Below, piece after piece: positions 32,490 to 36,776 of a DNA stretch of 36,776 nucleotides. This DNA comes from Alphaproteobacteria bacterium (GTDB taxonomy: Bacteria > Pseudomonadota > Alphaproteobacteria > SMXQ01). Both the position numbers and the translations under genes were made by a program. The DNA lies in assembly GCA_027292975.1 (NCBI GenBank), contig JAPUGG010000136.1, positions 1 to 36,776 on the forward strand. The letters are read 5' to 3'. The notes under the pieces were generated by a model, which was given only the letters and a program-made list of their open reading frames with translations, ran no database searches and was not told where the DNA came from. The stretch's first letter is position 1. Each line of letters starts with the position of its first letter.

Positions 32490-33872
32490 TTGCCTTCTGA
32501 GTCGATTCCAAACCGTCGTTCAAACGGCAGGCCGCCGGGACCGGGCGATCCCGGCGCTCCCCTTTCGGGGCGCGCGGCGGTGGTGGTGCCGATTTTGCGC
32601 ACCCGAAAATCCATCGCGCGGGATGCCCCCGCACGGCTGGAGGAGGCCTGCGGCCTGGCCGAGGCCATTGAGTTGGAGGTGGTTCTGGCCAAGGCCTTAC
32701 GGGTCGCCCGTCCCCGCGCCGCCACCCTCTTGGGCGCCGGCGTGGTGGAGGCGCTCAAGCCCGAACTCAAGGATCTGAGGGTCGACGTGGTGGTGGTCGA
32801 CGGGAGCTTGACGCCGATCCAGCAGCGCAACCTGGAGCTCGCCTGGAAATGCAAGGTGATCGACCGCACCGGCCTGATCCTGGAAATTTTCGGCGCCCGC
32901 GCCCGGACCCGGGAGGGCAGCCTCCAGGTGGAACTGGCGGCACTGAGTTATCAACGTTCGCGCTTGGTCAAGTCCTGGACCCATCTCGAGCGCCAACGCG
33001 GCGGCTTCGGTTTCCTAGGGGGACCCGGCGAAACCCAGATCGAGGCCGACCGGCGCCAGATCGACATCCGGATCTCCCGCATCAAGGCCGATCTCGAGAA
33101 TGTGGCGCGCACCCGTGGGCTCCACCGCGCCGCGCGCCGCCGGGTGCCGTTTTCGGTGGTCGCCCTGGTCGGCTACACCAATGCCGGAAAATCCACCCTT
33201 TTCAACACCCTCACGCGGGCTTCGGTGCGGGCCGAGGACGTCCTGTTCGCGACCCTGGATCCCACCATGCGGGGGGTCCAATTGCCGTCGGGGCGCAAGA
33301 TCATCCTGTCGGACACCGTGGGGTTCATCTCCGACCTGCCCACCGACCTCGTCGCCGCCTTCCGCGCGACCCTGGAAGAGGTGCTCTCCGCCGATCTCGT
33401 CATCCATGTCCGCGACATCTCCCATCCCGACTCAGAAGCCCAGAAAAAGGACGTCCAAGACGTGCTCCGCGAATTGGGCCTCGAGACCGAGGGTAGCGGC
33501 GCGCTGATCGAGGCGCTCAACAAGACCGACCTGCTGGCGCGCGGTGAACGCGAGGCCCAAATTGCGCGCGCCCGGCGCCATCCGGACCTTGCCGCGGTCT
33601 CGGCCCTGACCGGGGAGGGGATGGACGGGCTGCTCAAAGCCATAGACCGGCGGCTGGCGGTCGACCGGCGGGTCTATCACTACCGTCTCGGGCCGGCCGA
33701 CGGCGCCGCCATGGCCTGGCTCTACGAGCACGGCGAGGTGCTCGAGCGCACGGAGGCCGACGACGGGGGCGTGCGCCTCACCGTCGGCTTGGGGCCCGCC
33801 GATGCCGAGCGCTTCGGCCACCATTACGGCGGCGTGACCGAGCTCGCCCGGGGCGAACGCGCCGCCCAATAG
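32490..33872 (+). CDS. hflX: GTPase HflX
   Basis: GGFGFLGGPGETQIEADRRQI, VGYTNAGKSTLFNTLT, DTVGFISDLP; TTG start inferred, so the 5' end is uncertain. Confidence 0.95.
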   Translation: MPSESIPNRRSNGRPPGPGDPGAPLSGRAAVVVPILRTRKSIARDAPARLEEACGLAEAIELEVVLAKALRVARPRAATLLGAGVVEALKPELKDLRVDVVVVDGSLTPIQQRNLELAWKCKVIDRTGLILEIFGARARTREGSLQVELAALSYQRSRLVKSWTHLERQRGGFGFLGGPGETQIEADRRQIDIRISRIKADLENVARTRGLHRAARRRVPFSVVALVGYTNAGKSTLFNTLTRASVRAEDVLFATLDPTMRGVQLPSGRKIILSDTVGFISDLPTDLVAAFRATLEEVLSADLVIHVRDISHPDSEAQKKDVQDVLRELGLETEGSGALIEALNKTDLLARGEREAQIARARRHPDLAAVSALTGEGMDGLLKAIDRRLAVDRRVYHYRLGPADGAAMAWLYEHGEVLERTEADDGGVRLTVGLGPADAERFGHHYGGVTELARGERAAQ

Positions 33873-33944
33873 GCTTTTGCCCCCCGAATTCCCGAAATAA
33901 TCGCGAATCATGCTGTTCGGCGCCATTTTTTTGCCAAGCCCCGC

Positions 33945-33973
33945 TTGACAGTGACGGGGGCAGTTCGTATATC
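33945..33973 (+). promoter_or_regulatory. Sigma-70-type promoter for groESL
   Basis: TTGACA (33945-33950), 17-nt spacer, TATATC (33968-33973), directly before the CIRCE element. Confidence 0.75.
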
Positions 33974-33974
33974 A

Positions 33975-34001
33975 CTGGCACTCACTTGAGGTGAGTGCTA
34001 A
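33975..34001 (+). promoter_or_regulatory. CIRCE element (HrcA operator)
   Basis: CTGGCACTC-N9-GAGTGCTAA, versus the consensus TTAGCACTC-N9-GAGTGCTAA; upstream of groES. Confidence 0.93.
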
Positions 34002-34060
34002 CAGCCCCCAGGGAAGCCCCTGTAAGGTATTGAATTAATAATGTTTCAAGGGAGAGGGTC

Positions 34061-34438
34061 ATGAACATCAGGCCTTTGCACGATCGCGTGATCGTCCAAG
34101 CGCTGGACGCCGAACAGAAGACCGCAGGCGGCATCATCATCCCCGACACGGCCCAGGAAAAGCCTTCGGAGGGCAAGGTTATCGCCGTCGGGCCGGGCGC
34201 GCGCGACACCGAGGGCAAGCGTCACCAGCTTTTGGTCAAGAAGGGCGACCGCATCCTTTTCGGCAAGTGGTCCGGCACCGAGGTCAAGGTCGACGGCAAG
34301 GACCTTCTGATCGTCTCCGAAGGCGACATCCTCGGCATTCTGGACCGCAAGGCGGTGGTTCAGGCCAAGGGCAAGGCGGCCGCGGTCGCCGGCACCTCGT
34401 CGGATCACAGCCATGTGCCCGACATGGACTGCTGTTAG
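34061..34438 (+). CDS. groES: Co-chaperonin GroES, copy 1, with C-terminal extension
   Basis: [35 protein letters not shown]; after DILGIL continues [31 protein letters not shown]. Confidence 0.96.
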   Translation: MNIRPLHDRVIVQALDAEQKTAGGIIIPDTAQEKPSEGKVIAVGPGARDTEGKRHQLLVKKGDRILFGKWSGTEVKVDGKDLLIVSEGDILGILDRKAVVQAKGKAAAVAGTSSDHSHVPDMDCC

Positions 34439-34499
34439 AGCCGGCGATCGATCAATCCAGCAAAAGTTGAACAGTTTGAACATCAAGGAGAATCGTCAA

Positions 34500-34787
34500 A
34501 TGAACATCAGGCCTTTGCACGACCGTGTGATCGTCGAAGCGCTGGACGCGGAACAGAAGACCGCGGGCGGCATCATCATCCCCGATACGGCCCAGGAAAA
34601 GCCGCAGGAGGGCAGGGTTATCGCCGTCGGGCCGGGCGTTCGCGGCGACGACGGCAAGATACAGAAGCTCGACGTCAAGAAGGGCGACCGGATCCTTTAC
34701 GGCAAGTGGTCCGGCACCGAGGTTAAGCTTGACGGTAAGGACCTTCTGATCATGAAAGAAAGCGACATCATGGGTGTCCTGGAATAG
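34500..34787 (+). CDS. groES: Co-chaperonin GroES, copy 2 (canonical length)
   Basis: 95 aa; [24 protein letters not shown]...DIMGVLE. Confidence 0.97.
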   Translation: MNIRPLHDRVIVEALDAEQKTAGGIIIPDTAQEKPQEGRVIAVGPGVRGDDGKIQKLDVKKGDRILYGKWSGTEVKLDGKDLLIMKESDIMGVLE

Positions 34788-36482
<1,695 letters not shown>

Positions 36483-36528
36483 CCAGCTTTTTTCTGGTGC
36501 GGGTTCGGCCCGCTAAGCCGCTAAAAAT

Positions 36529-36561
36529 AAGGGGTTGGGCTAATAGGTCCAGCCCCTTTTT
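36529..36561 (+). terminator. Rho-independent terminator after groEL
   Basis: AAGGGGTTGG / gctaataggt / CCAGCCCCTT followed by TTT (run of five T overall). Confidence 0.8.
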
Positions 36562-36776
36562 CTGTCATAGGTGCATTATAGGTGCAGGGAGCGCGCGCTA
36601 GGGGCGTCCTCTGTCTCGCCGGTATCTAGGTGGCCCGCTCACGTACGAAACGCGCCAGGGGGCCCCTTGCGCCCCGATCCTATGATCTGGCCCGAGGGAG
36701 GTAACTCTCATCCTGCTAATACGACGAACAGCCATAGGCGTAGGCAAGTCACGTGACGCTCACTCCGACATTCAGC

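Noticed and set aside
33976-33989. TGGCACtcacTTGA resembling a sigma-54 -24/-12 site upstream of groES
   Set aside because: The sequence is the CIRCE left arm and spacer; the -12 element lacks TTGC and a good TTGACA-N17-TATATC promoter lies just upstream.

Overview
This 36.8 kb window looks like a conserved alphaproteobacterial chromosomal segment (Rhodospirillales-like by gene order and high GC; taxonomy is inferred). Reading left to right: a divergent ppiD start; tpiA, secG, pyrG, kdsA, eno and an ftsB-like gene; the pyruvate dehydrogenase operon (pdhA, pdhB, pdhC, lpd, lipA, coq10/ratA-like); two adjacent lipoprotein genes of unknown function; a minus-strand block (ispDF, pgpA, cinA C-terminal type, CPBP-like membrane protein, class III adh); a 17 kDa-type glycine-zipper lipoprotein gene divergent from a CcsA/YpjD-like gene; dusB-ntrB-ntrC-ntrY-ntrX-trkA-dat-HAD-hfq-hflX; and a CIRCE-controlled groES-groES-groEL operon with a terminator. 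Most of it is ordinary. The best candidates for a second look are: (1) a tandem groES duplication whose first copy has a C-terminal extension ending [11 protein letters not shown]; (2) the coupled lipoprotein pair in a compositionally distinct patch; (3) a CPBP protein that appears to have lost its catalytic motifs; (4) a related intergenic repeat on both sides of the ccsA-like gene, one copy forming a long hairpin; (5) a perfect inverted repeat upstream of pdhA; and (6) clustered GGCGCC repeats between ppiD and tpiA. I found no rRNA, tRNA, CRISPR array or convincing complete mobile element by eye.
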